Origin: Pseudomonas paralcaligenes
GTDB taxonomy: Bacteria > Pseudomonadota > Gammaproteobacteria > Pseudomonadales > Pseudomonadaceae
Direction: 5' to 3'
DNA: 64,000 nucleotides
NCBI RefSeq assembly: GCF_019655855.1
Contig: NZ_BPFX01000004.1
Span: forward strand, 386,765-450,764
The translations under genes were made by a program, and so were the position numbers. Position 1 is the stretch's first letter; every line of letters starts with the position of its first letter. Below are positions 26,592 to 36,017 of this stretch, piece by piece. The notes under the pieces are model-generated. The model saw nothing but the letters and a program-made list of their open reading frames with translations, searched no databases and was not told where the DNA came from.

Positions 26592-27983
26592 CTAGCCCGC
26601 CAGCGCCACCCGGTTGCGACCCTGGGCCTTGGCCCGGTAGAGCGCCTCGTCGGCGCGGGCCAGGGCGTGTTCGAGGGCCAGTTCGTCGGCGCTGTCGCCC
26701 AGCTGGCCGACCCCGATGCTGATGGTCACGCGCAGAGGCTCGTCGTGCTGGGTGGTCAGTTGCAGCTGCTCGACCTGGCCGCGCAGCCGCTCCGCAATGT
26801 GCGAGGCCTCGTCCATGGAGATGCCGGGCAGCAGCGCGGTGAACTCCTCGCCGCCCAGGCGGCACAGCAGGTCCTCCTGGCGGAGCTGCTGGCGCAGCAG
26901 CTCGGCGACCCGGCGCAGCACCCGGTCGCCGGTGGCGTGGCCGTGGTGGTCGTTGATCGACTTGAAGTGGTCGAGGTCGAGCATCAGCACGGCCACGTGC
27001 TGCACCTCCTGCTGCCGGCGGCGTTCGAGCAGGCCCTCGGTACGCCGCGAGAAGGCGCTGCGGTTCAGCATGCCCGTCAGGAAGTCGCGGTCGCTGCGGT
27101 AGAGCAGGCGCAGCAGCAGGCGGCGGCTCACGGTGCTGGCCGACGCCACCATCAGCGGCCCCAGCGCCAGCACGGCGATGCCGAGGCGCGCCGAGTTCAG
27201 GGTATCGATCCCCGTGGCGCCGGCCGACACGCCGAAATACGCGGGGTAACTGGCCACCAGCACGATTTCCAGCATGGCGATGAACAGCCCCAGCATGGCG
27301 ACCGTGAACAGGCGGAAACGCATGGCGCACCACAGCATCGGCAGCACCGGGAAGACGATGCCACCCGGCCCGCCGATGACCACCATGGCCAGCAACGCCA
27401 GCAGCAGGCCGACCAGCGGCGCCACCTGCCGCGGCTCGGGCAGGCGCGGCCGGCTCCAGCCGCGCTTCAGGTGCAGGGGGGCGGTCAGCATCACCGGCAA
27501 CAGCAGCAGGGTGGTGGAGAACTGCTCGCAGAACCAGGACAGCCAGAGTTCGTGCGGATCGTCCGCCGGCAGGCAGGCGAGGGTGGCGGCGACGGCGGCG
27601 CCCACGCTGCTGGCGGCGAACAGCGAGAGCAGCCCCTCATGCTGCCGGAGGCGCAGGCGCGCCGGCTTCTCCCGCCGCAGGATCAGCCAGCCGCTACCGA
27701 TCAGCCCCATGTTGCAGAAATTCAGCCAGAGCGCGGCCGGCCACGCGGTGCCCATGGCCAGGTCGGTGAGGACCATGCCCGCGTAGAGCACCGCCCAGCC
27801 CGCCGGACGGGTCAGCCGCGGCCGACGCAGCAGCAGCCCGAGCAGGATGGCGTTGACCGGCCAGAACAGGGAGAGGGTCTCGACGCCCCGCGTCAACACC
27901 CCGAACAGGGTCAGGACGACGGTCAGCAGGAACAGGCCGGCAAGCGAGCGCCCGGTCTCGCGCATACCGGCTCTCTTGCGCAT
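26592..27983 (-). CDS. Membrane diguanylate cyclase (MASE1-GGDEF)
   Basis: A 463-residue protein. About eight membrane segments form a MASE1-like sensor in the first 290 residues (LFWPVNAILLGLLLRRP, WLNFCNMGLIGSGWLI and so on). The GGDEF domain follows (RDFLTGMLNRSAF, DLDHFKSINDHHGH). The active site is GGEEF, and an RQED inhibitory site lies five residues before it, so it should make cyclic di-GMP and be limited by product. The signal sensed by MASE1 domains is generally unknown. The start is uncertain: ATG 27983, ATG 27965 (best ribosome-binding site, GAGAG), ATG 28013 and an upstream ATG at 28052 are all in frame. It lies 6 kb from a cyclic di-GMP riboswitch. Confidence 0.88.
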   Translation of the reverse strand: MRKRAGMRETGRSLAGLFLLTVVLTLFGVLTRGVETLSLFWPVNAILLGLLLRRPRLTRPAGWAVLYAGMVLTDLAMGTAWPAALWLNFCNMGLIGSGWLILRREKPARLRLRQHEGLLSLFAASSVGAAVAATLACLPADDPHELWLSWFCEQFSTTLLLLPVMLTAPLHLKRGWSRPRLPEPRQVAPLVGLLLALLAMVVIGGPGGIVFPVLPMLWCAMRFRLFTVAMLGLFIAMLEIVLVASYPAYFGVSAGATGIDTLNSARLGIAVLALGPLMVASASTVSRRLLLRLLYRSDRDFLTGMLNRSAFSRRTEGLLERRRQQEVQHVAVLMLDLDHFKSINDHHGHATGDRVLRRVAELLRQQLRQEDLLCRLGGEEFTALLPGISMDEASHIAERLRGQVEQLQLTTQHDEPLRVTISIGVGQLGDSADELALEHALARADEALYRAKAQGRNRVALAG

Positions 27984-28130
27984 ACGTCCATGACCGGGCA
28001 ACGAAGAAGGCATCCATGCACCTACGGGATCGTGATGACAGGCCTGGATCACCAGGGCCGCAATGGCTTCGAGCCAGTATAGCCCGCGCCTGACTTGCGA
28101 CCGGCAGCGCTGGAGAAAGTTTGGGAGGAA

Positions 28131-28157
28131 TTCGCGCAGCCGCCGGGGCTGCGCGAA
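28131..28157 (-). terminator. Hairpin terminator after trpA
   Basis: TTCGCGCAGCC, a 5-nt loop and GGCTGCGCGAA make an 11-bp stem that ends 10 nt beyond the trpA stop. On the minus strand TTCCTCCCAAACTTTC follows, giving a modest pyrimidine tract. Confidence 0.6.
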
Positions 28158-28166
28158 ACAGCGGCC

Positions 28167-28975
28167 TCAGCGGCGGGCGCCGCGCACGCCCTCGGCCAGC
28201 TGGGCGCAGAGGTTGAGCACGCCTTCGACGGCCTGCTTCGGCGTGGACGCCTTGGCGATCTGGTCGACCAGGGCCGAGCCCACCACCACGCCCTCGGCGC
28301 GGCGCGCCACGTCGGCGGCGTGCTCCGGGGTGCGGATGCCGAAGCCGATGCACACCGGCAGGTCGGTGTGGCGGCGCAGGCGCGCGTGGGCCTCCTCCAC
28401 ATGGTCCAGGGTGGCGGAACCGGCGCCGGTCACGCCGGCCACCGAGACGTAGTAGACGAAGCCCGAGCTGCCGGCGAGCACCGTCGGCAGGCGCTTGTCG
28501 TCGGTGGTCGGGGTGGTCAGGCGGATGAAGTCGATGCCGGCGGCCTGGGCCGGCTCGCACAGGTCCGGGTTATGTTCCGGCGGCAGGTCGACCACGATCA
28601 GGCCGTCCACGCCGGCTTCCTTGGCGTCGGCGATGAAGCGGTCCACGCCGTAGTAGTGGATGGGGTTGAAGTAGCCCATCAGCACCAGCGGGGTGTTCTG
28701 CTCGCCTGCACGGAATTCGCGGACCATCTGCAGGGTTCTGGCCAGGGTCTGCTTGCCGGCCAGGGCGCGGATGTTGGCCAGCTGGATGGCCGGGCCGTCG
28801 GCCATCGGGTCGGTGAAGGGCATGCCCAGCTCGATCACGTCGGCGCCGGCGGAAGGCAGGCCCTTGAGGATGGCCAGCGAGGTGTCGTAGTCCGGGTCGC
28901 CGCCGGTGACGAAGGTGACCAGGGCGGCGCGGTTCTGTTGCTTCAGCTCGGCAAATCGGCTCTGCAGACGGCTCA

Positions 28976-28976
<1 letters not shown>
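28167..28976 (-). CDS. trpA: Tryptophan synthase alpha chain
   Basis: A 269-residue TIM-barrel subunit that splits indole-3-glycerol phosphate into indole and glyceraldehyde-3-phosphate. The signature [21 protein letters not shown] contains the catalytic Glu and Asp. [24 protein letters not shown] and the phosphate-binding [13 protein letters not shown] are intact. Its ATG shares one base with the trpB stop (TGATG), indicating coupled translation and the usual 1:1 complex. It is followed by a hairpin terminator. Regulation should come from TrpI acting upstream of trpB. Confidence 0.97.
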
Positions 28977-30349
<1,373 letters not shown>

Positions 30350-30387
30350 TTAGATTGCCCTGACACGTCAGGAAAACTCACCAATCC

Positions 30388-31287
30388 ATGAGCCGAGAAC
30401 TGCCCCCGCTGAACGCCCTGCGCGCCTTCGAGGCCGCCGCCCGCCTGCAGAGCATCAGCCAGGCGGCGGCCGAGCTGCATGTGACCCACGGCGCGGTGAG
30501 CCGGCAGATCCGCGTACTGGAGGAACAGCTCGGCCTGAGCCTGTTCGACAAGGATGGCCGCGGCGTGAAACTCACCGATGCCGGCGTGCGCCTGCGGGAC
30601 GCCGCCTCCGACGCCTTCGAGCGCCTGCGCACGGCCTGCGGCGAGCTGCGCCAGCGCCAGGACGACGCGCCGTTCGTCCTCGGCTGCCCGGGCAGCCTGC
30701 TGGCGCGCTGGTTCATCCCGCGCCTGGACCGGCTCAACCGCGAGCTGCCGGAGCTGCGCCTGCAACTGTCCTCCAGCGAGGGCGAGCTGGACCCGCGCCG
30801 GCCCGGCGTGGACGCCACCCTGTGCTTCGCCACGCCGCCCTGGCCGGCGGACATGCAGGTCCACGAACTCGACGCGGAATGCATCGGGCCGGTGCTCAGC
30901 CCGCGCTACGCCCGTTTCGCCGAGCTGGCCGGGCGGCCCGTCGCCGCGCTGCTCGGCGAGCCGCTGCTGCACACCGCGTCGCGGCCCCAGGCCTGGCCGC
31001 AGTGGGCGCAGGCCCAGGGCCTGGACCCGCGCCTGCTGCGCCACGGCCAGGGCTTCGAGCATCTCTACTACCTGCTGGAGGCCGCCGCCGCCGGCCTCGG
31101 CGTGGCCATCGCGCCGCAGCAGCTGGTGGCGGACGACCTGGAGGCCGGCCGCCTGATCGCGCCCTGGGGGTTCGTCGAGACGCCCGCGCGCCTGGCCCTG
31201 TGGGTGCCCGGTCGCGGTCGCAACGCGCGCGCCGAGCGCCTGGCGCGATGGCTCGGCGCGGAGCTGCGTGGCGGCCGGCCGGACTGA
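30388..31287 (+). CDS. trpI: LysR-type activator of trpBA
   Basis: A 299-residue LysR regulator. The helix-turn-helix is [38 protein letters not shown], whose [10 protein letters not shown] core is typical of TrpI/GcvA-type proteins. The effector domain includes [21 protein letters not shown]. It is divergent from trpB, the gene arrangement of TrpI in Pseudomonas, where indoleglycerol phosphate serves as inducer. The spacing between the two starts is about 197 nt because a repeat occupies the trpB side. The assignment relies on this location as well as on the sequence; GcvA-like regulators are close relatives. Confidence 0.92.
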   Translation: MSRELPPLNALRAFEAAARLQSISQAAAELHVTHGAVSRQIRVLEEQLGLSLFDKDGRGVKLTDAGVRLRDAASDAFERLRTACGELRQRQDDAPFVLGCPGSLLARWFIPRLDRLNRELPELRLQLSSSEGELDPRRPGVDATLCFATPPWPADMQVHELDAECIGPVLSPRYARFAELAGRPVAALLGEPLLHTASRPQAWPQWAQAQGLDPRLLRHGQGFEHLYYLLEAAAAGLGVAIAPQQLVADDLEAGRLIAPWGFVETPARLALWVPGRGRNARAERLARWLGAELRGGRPD

Positions 31288-31422
31288 GGCCTCCGTCGCA
31301 AAGCGACGACTCCGCACCGGCCGGGGACGAATTTTCCCCGGCACGTCCAGTCACACCAGCACCCCGGTCGCCGCTTCGCTGCGGCGCGCCGGGCACCCTC
31401 ATCGCTGGATAAGGACGCTCCC

Positions 31423-31929
31423 ATGCACAAGCACATGGTCCGTATCGGCCTGCTGGCCACCCTCAACATCGCCGCCGCCCACGCCGCCGAGCCGCTGGAA
31501 CTGGACGGCGTCGGCATCTCGCGGGACGTGCCCTGCAACAGCCGCGACGTGAACATCACCGGCAACGGCAACCACATCCGGCTGACGGGCGACTGCGGCG
31601 CGGTCAGCGTCTACGGCTCGCAGCACCGGGTGACCCTGGACAGCGCGGAGAACCTCGGCGTCTCCGGCATCGACAACCAGGTGGTCGCCAAGGGCCATGT
31701 CGGCGGGCTGGTGGTCGACACCAGCGACAACCGCGTCGAGGCCACCATCAAGGCCGCCACGCCGCCGGCCCGGGTCCAGGTCGACGGCGCCGAGCAGGTG
31801 CTGCAGCTGAAGCTGGAAAGCGCCGTCGAGATGGAGATCAACGGCGCGGACCACCAGCTCGACTGGTCCGGCGAGGAGCCGGCGATCTCCACCTCCGGCG
31901 TGGGTCACCGCATCGAGCGGCGCTCCTGA
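31423..31929 (+). CDS. DUF3060 secreted protein
   Basis: A 168-residue exported protein. A signal peptide (LLATLNIAAAHAAEP) is followed by short repeats rich in Gly, Asn and Val (VNITGNGNHIRLTGDCGAVSVYGSQHRVTL, each unit about 20 residues). These predict a small right-handed beta-helix or beta-solenoid as in DUF3060 proteins. Two Cys residues near the N terminus of the mature part (PCNSRD and DCGAV) could form a disulfide. Function is unknown; proteins of this family are periplasmic or surface-exposed. Its stop lies only 3 nt from the end of the convergent receptor gene B. Confidence 0.8.
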   Translation: MHKHMVRIGLLATLNIAAAHAAEPLELDGVGISRDVPCNSRDVNITGNGNHIRLTGDCGAVSVYGSQHRVTLDSAENLGVSGIDNQVVAKGHVGGLVVDTSDNRVEATIKAATPPARVQVDGAEQVLQLKLESAVEMEINGADHQLDWSGEEPAISTSGVGHRIERRS

Positions 31930-31932
31930 CGG

Positions 31933-34308
31933 TCAGAAGTCGTACTTCGCCGTCAGCAGGTAGCTGCGCGGCGTGCCGTAGGTATCGGTCGAGCCCCAGT
32001 AGAGGTCGTAGCCGATGCCCGAGTAGTAGCTGCGGTCGAAGACGTTGTTGACGTTCAGCTGCAGGTCGAGCTGCTCGGTGGCGCGGTAGCCGACCAGCAG
32101 GTCGACGAGGGCATAGCCACCCTGTTCGAGGCGGTAGCTGCCATCGGGAATGGTCACGTCGTTGTAGACGCGGCTCTGCCAGTAGGCGCTGCCGCCCACG
32201 CGCCACCGCTCCAGTTCGCCGCCGAGGCGGTAGAGGGTGGTCAGCTTGAACAGGTGCTCGGGCGAATCGCTGTCGAAGCGCTCGCCTTCCAGGGACTCGT
32301 CGGCGTCCTGGCGGTAGCGGGCGCGGGTGTAGGTGTAGCCGGCGCCGATCTGCCAGGCCTCGGTCAGGGCGCCCTGCAGTTCCATGTCCACGCCCTGGCT
32401 GCGCACCTTGCCCGAGGCGACGTAGCAGAAGCTGCCTTCGCAGACCATGCCCACCGAGGTGTCGATGGCCGCGCGGTTCTGCTGGTCGATCTGGAACAGC
32501 GCCAGGCTGGCGTTCAGCGCGCCGTCGAAGTACTCGCCCTTGATGCCGACCTCGTAGTTCTTGCCGACGATCGGCTCGATCAGCTTCAGCGATACATCCT
32601 TCTGCGTCTGCGGCTGGAAGATGTCGGTATAGCTGGCGTACAGCGAGTGGTGCGCGTCCAGGTCGTAGACCAGGCCGGTGTAGCGGGTGACGTTGCGGGT
32701 CACCTTGTAGTCGCCCTCGCCGCTGCGGTTGTCGTACTCGTACCAGTCCAGGCGACCGCCGAGGATCAGCGTCAGCGGGTCCGCCAGGCTCAGGCGGGTG
32801 GTCAGGTAGGCGCCTTCCTGGGTGATGACTTCCTGCGAGCGGCCGCTGCGGACGAAGTCGGGCTTGGCCGCGCCGAACGGGATCAGGCCGCCGCCCTGGT
32901 ACTGGTGGGTGGTCTTGTCGTACTCGCGGCGGCTGACGCCCGCCACCACCTCGTGGCTGCGCCCGAACAGCTCGACCGGGCCGCCGAGGAACAGGTCGAG
33001 GGCGTTCTGGTCCTCGTCGTAGCGCGCCTGGTAGGCCGAGTGGTACAGATCCAGCGCGGCGTCGCGGCGCACGTAGGTGCCGGAGAACAGGCCGTCCTGC
33101 CAGGAACCCGTCGCAGCCAGGCGCAGTTTCCAGTCGTTGTCGAAGCGGTGCTCCAGATCGCCGAACAGGGTGTTCACTTCCTGCTTCTTGTTCTCCCAGT
33201 CGGTGCCGGGGTAGGTGGAGCGGGGCAGGTCCATGTGGCGGCCGTCGATGCCGATCGGCAGGCCGCCCCAGAACAGGTTGGTCTGGTCCTCCTGGCGGGA
33301 GAAGCCGACGGCCAGGGTGGTGCTGTCGCCCAGGTCGGCCTCGCCGATGGCGTAGATCAGCCCGTGGTCGTGCTGTTCCTCGTCGCGGAAGCTGTGCGCG
33401 TCGCGGTAGGAACCCACCACGCGGCCGCGCAGGGTGCCGCTCGCGTTGAGCGGGCTGGAGGCGTCTATCTCGCCGCGGTAGTCGTCCCAGCGCCCGGCGC
33501 CGCCGGTGAGGCTGACCTGGGCCTCGCGGGTCGGGCGCTTGCGCACCAGGTTGATGGCGGCGGAGGGGTTGCCGCTGCCGGTGACCAGGCCGGTGGCGCC
33601 GCGGATCACCTCCACCCGGTCGAACATCGCCAGGTTGGGCTGCACGCCCACCACCCAGCCCTGGTAGCTGCTCGGCAGGCCGTCGTACATCACGTTGTCG
33701 ATGTCGAAGCCGCGCGCGCTGAACGACGGTCGGCCGGGGCCGTCGGCATGGCTGAGGAACAGGCCGGGGGTGTTCTGCACCACGTCGGTGATGCTGGTCA
33801 TGGCCTGGTCGTCCATGCGCTGGCGGGTCATCACGGTGACCGCCTGGGGCGTCTCGCGGATCGACAGCGACAGCCGGGTGGCCGTCTGCATGCTGCCGGT
33901 GGTGTAGGAGCCGCTGCCCTCGGTGGTGCTGCCGAGGCCGACGGCGTCGATGCTGGTGGCGCCCAGCTCGACGGCATCGCCCTGGGGCGCCCGGACCAGC
34001 ACGTAGCGCTTGTCGCCGATCTGCTGCACCTGCAGGCCGCTGCCCTGGAGCAGCCGGGCGAAGCCCTGCTCCAGCTCGTACTCGCCGCGCAGACCGGCGC
34101 TCTGCAGGCCGGCGGCATCCTCGGCGCTGAAGCTGATCATCACCCCGCTGGCGGCGGCGAAGCGGCTGATGGCGCTGTCCAGCGGGCCGGCGGAGATGTC
34201 GTAGTGCAGCGCCTGGGCCCAGGCGCCGGTGGCAACGGTCGCCAGCAGACCGAGGGCGAGTGTGGAGGGAAGCAGGCGGCGGGCGAGGTGCGACGGGCGT
34301 GGGGGCAT
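31933..34308 (-). CDS. TonB-dependent siderophore receptor with signalling domain (system B)
   Basis: A 791-residue outer-membrane receptor. A signal peptide ends GAWAQA. The STN signalling domain starts LHYDISAGPLDSAISRFAA, a TonB-box-like VELGATSI follows, and the plug has RETPQAVTVMTRQRMDDQ and VEVIRGATGLVTGSGNPSAA. The barrel ends YLLTAKYDF with the terminal Phe needed for assembly. A Cys pair (CEGSFCY) lies in a predicted surface loop, as in receptors C and D. ATG 34308 has AGGAG 11 nt upstream. It follows its sigma and FecR genes and has an A/T tract 85 nt upstream. It should import an unidentified ferric siderophore. Confidence 0.93.
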   Translation of the reverse strand: MPPRPSHLARRLLPSTLALGLLATVATGAWAQALHYDISAGPLDSAISRFAAASGVMISFSAEDAAGLQSAGLRGEYELEQGFARLLQGSGLQVQQIGDKRYVLVRAPQGDAVELGATSIDAVGLGSTTEGSGSYTTGSMQTATRLSLSIRETPQAVTVMTRQRMDDQAMTSITDVVQNTPGLFLSHADGPGRPSFSARGFDIDNVMYDGLPSSYQGWVVGVQPNLAMFDRVEVIRGATGLVTGSGNPSAAINLVRKRPTREAQVSLTGGAGRWDDYRGEIDASSPLNASGTLRGRVVGSYRDAHSFRDEEQHDHGLIYAIGEADLGDSTTLAVGFSRQEDQTNLFWGGLPIGIDGRHMDLPRSTYPGTDWENKKQEVNTLFGDLEHRFDNDWKLRLAATGSWQDGLFSGTYVRRDAALDLYHSAYQARYDEDQNALDLFLGGPVELFGRSHEVVAGVSRREYDKTTHQYQGGGLIPFGAAKPDFVRSGRSQEVITQEGAYLTTRLSLADPLTLILGGRLDWYEYDNRSGEGDYKVTRNVTRYTGLVYDLDAHHSLYASYTDIFQPQTQKDVSLKLIEPIVGKNYEVGIKGEYFDGALNASLALFQIDQQNRAAIDTSVGMVCEGSFCYVASGKVRSQGVDMELQGALTEAWQIGAGYTYTRARYRQDADESLEGERFDSDSPEHLFKLTTLYRLGGELERWRVGGSAYWQSRVYNDVTIPDGSYRLEQGGYALVDLLVGYRATEQLDLQLNVNNVFDRSYYSGIGYDLYWGSTDTYGTPRSYLLTAKYDF

Positions 34309-34392
34309 GCTGTTCGGGGCTCCTGTGGGCGGGGGGATTCGAGCGTTCGGGGTGGAGCCGAACCAGGCGCGCAAATCTGTAACCCCCGCGCC

Positions 34393-34404
34393 GAAAAAAT
34401 TCTC
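34393..34404 (-). promoter_or_regulatory. A/T-tract promoter element upstream of receptor B
   Basis: GAAAAAATTCTC (plus strand) lies about 85 nt before the receptor start. Matching tracts precede receptors C, D and E at almost the same distance, so it is probably part of the ECF-sigma-dependent promoter. Confidence 0.5.
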
Positions 34405-34414
34405 GAAGTCCGGC

Positions 34415-35350
34415 TCAGGCGCCCGTGGCCGGCTCCCGGCGATCCAGGCGTACCCAGTAGCGCGTGCGGCGGTGCACCTGCACCGGCAGGGACGCCTCGA
34501 GGTTGGCCAGCACCGCGTCGGTATCGTCGAGGGTGAAGGCGCCGGACAGGCGCAGGCCGGCGATTTCCCGGTCGCAGCCGAGGTAGCCGTGGCGGTAGCG
34601 CGACAGCTCGGCGAGGAAGTCCTCCAGGCGCCAGTCGACGGCCACCAGCATGCCGCGCGTCCAGGCGCTGGCGTCGGCCGGCGCGGCGTGCAGGGTGCCG
34701 ACCGCGTCGGCGGCGAAGCTCAGCCGCTGGCCCGCCGCCACCGGCACGGGCGGCAGGGCGGCCCGCAGCGGGCGCACCTCGACCCGCGCCGTCTCCACCG
34801 TGACGCGGCTGAGGCCGTCGCTGCGCCGCACCACGAAACGGCCGTCCCGAGCGAAGATCCGGCCTTCCCCGGTCTGCACGCCGAGCGGGCGGCTGTCGCG
34901 GCCGATCTCCACCAGGATCTCGCCCCGGCCCAGCCGGATCAGCCGCTGGTCCGCGTCGAAACGCACGTCCACCCGGGTGTCGGTATCCAGGTGCAGATGG
35001 CTGCCATCGGCCAGGGTGACGCGGCGGCGCTCGCCGACCCGGGTGGCGTAGTCGGCGCTCCAGGGTGACGCCCGGTAGCCCTGCCAGCCGACCACACCGA
35101 CGCCGAACAGCAGCGCCAGGGTCTTGATCGCGGCGCGCCGGTCGCGGCGGGCGCTCTCCAGGGTGCGCGACGTCACCCCGCGCGGCGCCTGCTCGAAGCG
35201 GCGTTCGAGCTGCTCGATCCGCGCCCAGGCCTGGGCGTGCCTCGGGTCGGCCTCCAGCCAGCGGCGCCAGTGCGCGCGCTGCAGCTCGGTGACGGCGCTG
35301 TCGTTGAGGCGCACGTACCAGGCGACGGCCTCGTTGAGGACGGTCTTCAC
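34415..35350 (-). CDS. FecR-type anti-sigma regulator (system B)
   Basis: A 311-residue inner-membrane regulator. The cytoplasmic DUF4880 domain (AVAWYVRLNDSAVTELQRAHWRRWLEADPRHAQAWARIE) binds the sigma factor. A single membrane segment lies at about residue 75 (IKTLALLFGVGVVGWQGY). The periplasmic FecR domain has VTLADGSHLHLDTDTRVDVRF, and the C-terminal STN-like part ends VHRRTRYWVRL. Signals from receptor B should be received in the periplasm and passed to the sigma factor. The GTG start overlaps the sigma stop by 4 nt. It shows the intact N-terminal domain that is interrupted in system A. Confidence 0.92.
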   Translation of the reverse strand: MKTVLNEAVAWYVRLNDSAVTELQRAHWRRWLEADPRHAQAWARIEQLERRFEQAPRGVTSRTLESARRDRRAAIKTLALLFGVGVVGWQGYRASPWSADYATRVGERRRVTLADGSHLHLDTDTRVDVRFDADQRLIRLGRGEILVEIGRDSRPLGVQTGEGRIFARDGRFVVRRSDGLSRVTVETARVEVRPLRAALPPVPVAAGQRLSFAADAVGTLHAAPADASAWTRGMLVAVDWRLEDFLAELSRYRHGYLGCDREIAGLRLSGAFTLDDTDAVLANLEASLPVQVHRRTRYWVRLDRREPATGA

Positions 35351-35862
35351 ACGCCTTCCAGCAGCAGGCAGTGCATCAGCGCCCGGGCCAGGTGCTTGCG
35401 CACCGTGGTGACAGAGACGCCGGTCCGCTCGGCGGCCTTCTCGTAGCTCAGGCCGTCGAGCTGCACGGCGAGGAAGATGGCGCGGGTGCGCGCGCCCAGG
35501 CCGTCGAGCAGGCGGTCGATGGCCAGCAGGCTGTCGAGGATTTCCGCGCGCACCTCGGCGGACGGCGCATGGCGCTCCGGCTGCGTAGCCAGCACTTCCA
35601 GGTAGGCCTGCTCCAGCGAGCGGCGACGGTACAGGTCGATGACCAGGCCCCGGGCCACGGTCGCCAGGTAGTGGCGCGGCTCGCGCAGGCCCTCGGCGCT
35701 ACGCGCCAGCAGCACGCGGACGAAAGTGTCCTGGGCCAGGTCGGCGGCATCGGCGGAATTGTTCAGGCGCTGGCGCAACCAGCCACGCAGCCAGCCGTTG
35801 TGCTCGCGGTAGAGCGCGTCCAGCCCTTCGTGCGATGACGTATCGGCAAGCGCCATGGACAT
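35347..35862 (-). CDS. ECF sigma factor, FecI-like (system B)
   Basis: A 171-residue iron-starvation-type sigma factor. Region 2 includes LDALYREHNGWLRGWLRQRLNN and AADLAQDTFVRVLLARS. YRRRSLEQAYLEVL joins it to region 4, where LSYEKAAERTGVSVTTVRKHLARAL forms the helix-turn-helix. GGGGGAAG lies before ATG 35862; ATG 35856 is also possible. It is co-translated with fecR B. A conserved 29-nt element just upstream, shared with systems C and D, probably combines promoter and Fur site. Its predicted target is receptor gene B. Confidence 0.92.
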   Translation of the reverse strand: MSMALADTSSHEGLDALYREHNGWLRGWLRQRLNNSADAADLAQDTFVRVLLARSAEGLREPRHYLATVARGLVIDLYRRRSLEQAYLEVLATQPERHAPSAEVRAEILDSLLAIDRLLDGLGARTRAIFLAVQLDGLSYEKAAERTGVSVTTVRKHLARALMHCLLLEGV

Positions 35863-35884
35863 TCCGCTTCCCCCAGAAACCGAT

Positions 35885-35913
35885 GCAAATAAGAATTTGT
35901 CGCAATTCTAATG
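35885..35913 (-). promoter_or_regulatory. Shared promoter/Fur-like element upstream of sigma B
   Basis: The plus strand contains GCAAATAAGAATT then TGTCGCAATTCTAATG. The AAGAATT and AATTCT halves are inverted, as in Fur sites. Nearly the same 29 nt precede sigma C and sigma D at similar distances, so the element is functional rather than chance. Confidence 0.65.
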
Positions 35914-36017
35914 AGCGGCGGCGGGATTGGGAATGGGGAACGCCCACGCCAGTGAAACCGGGGTGGGCGGTGGAGGGGGTCTGGTGCGCGTACACGCCGC
36001 CCCCTTCGCGAATCACA

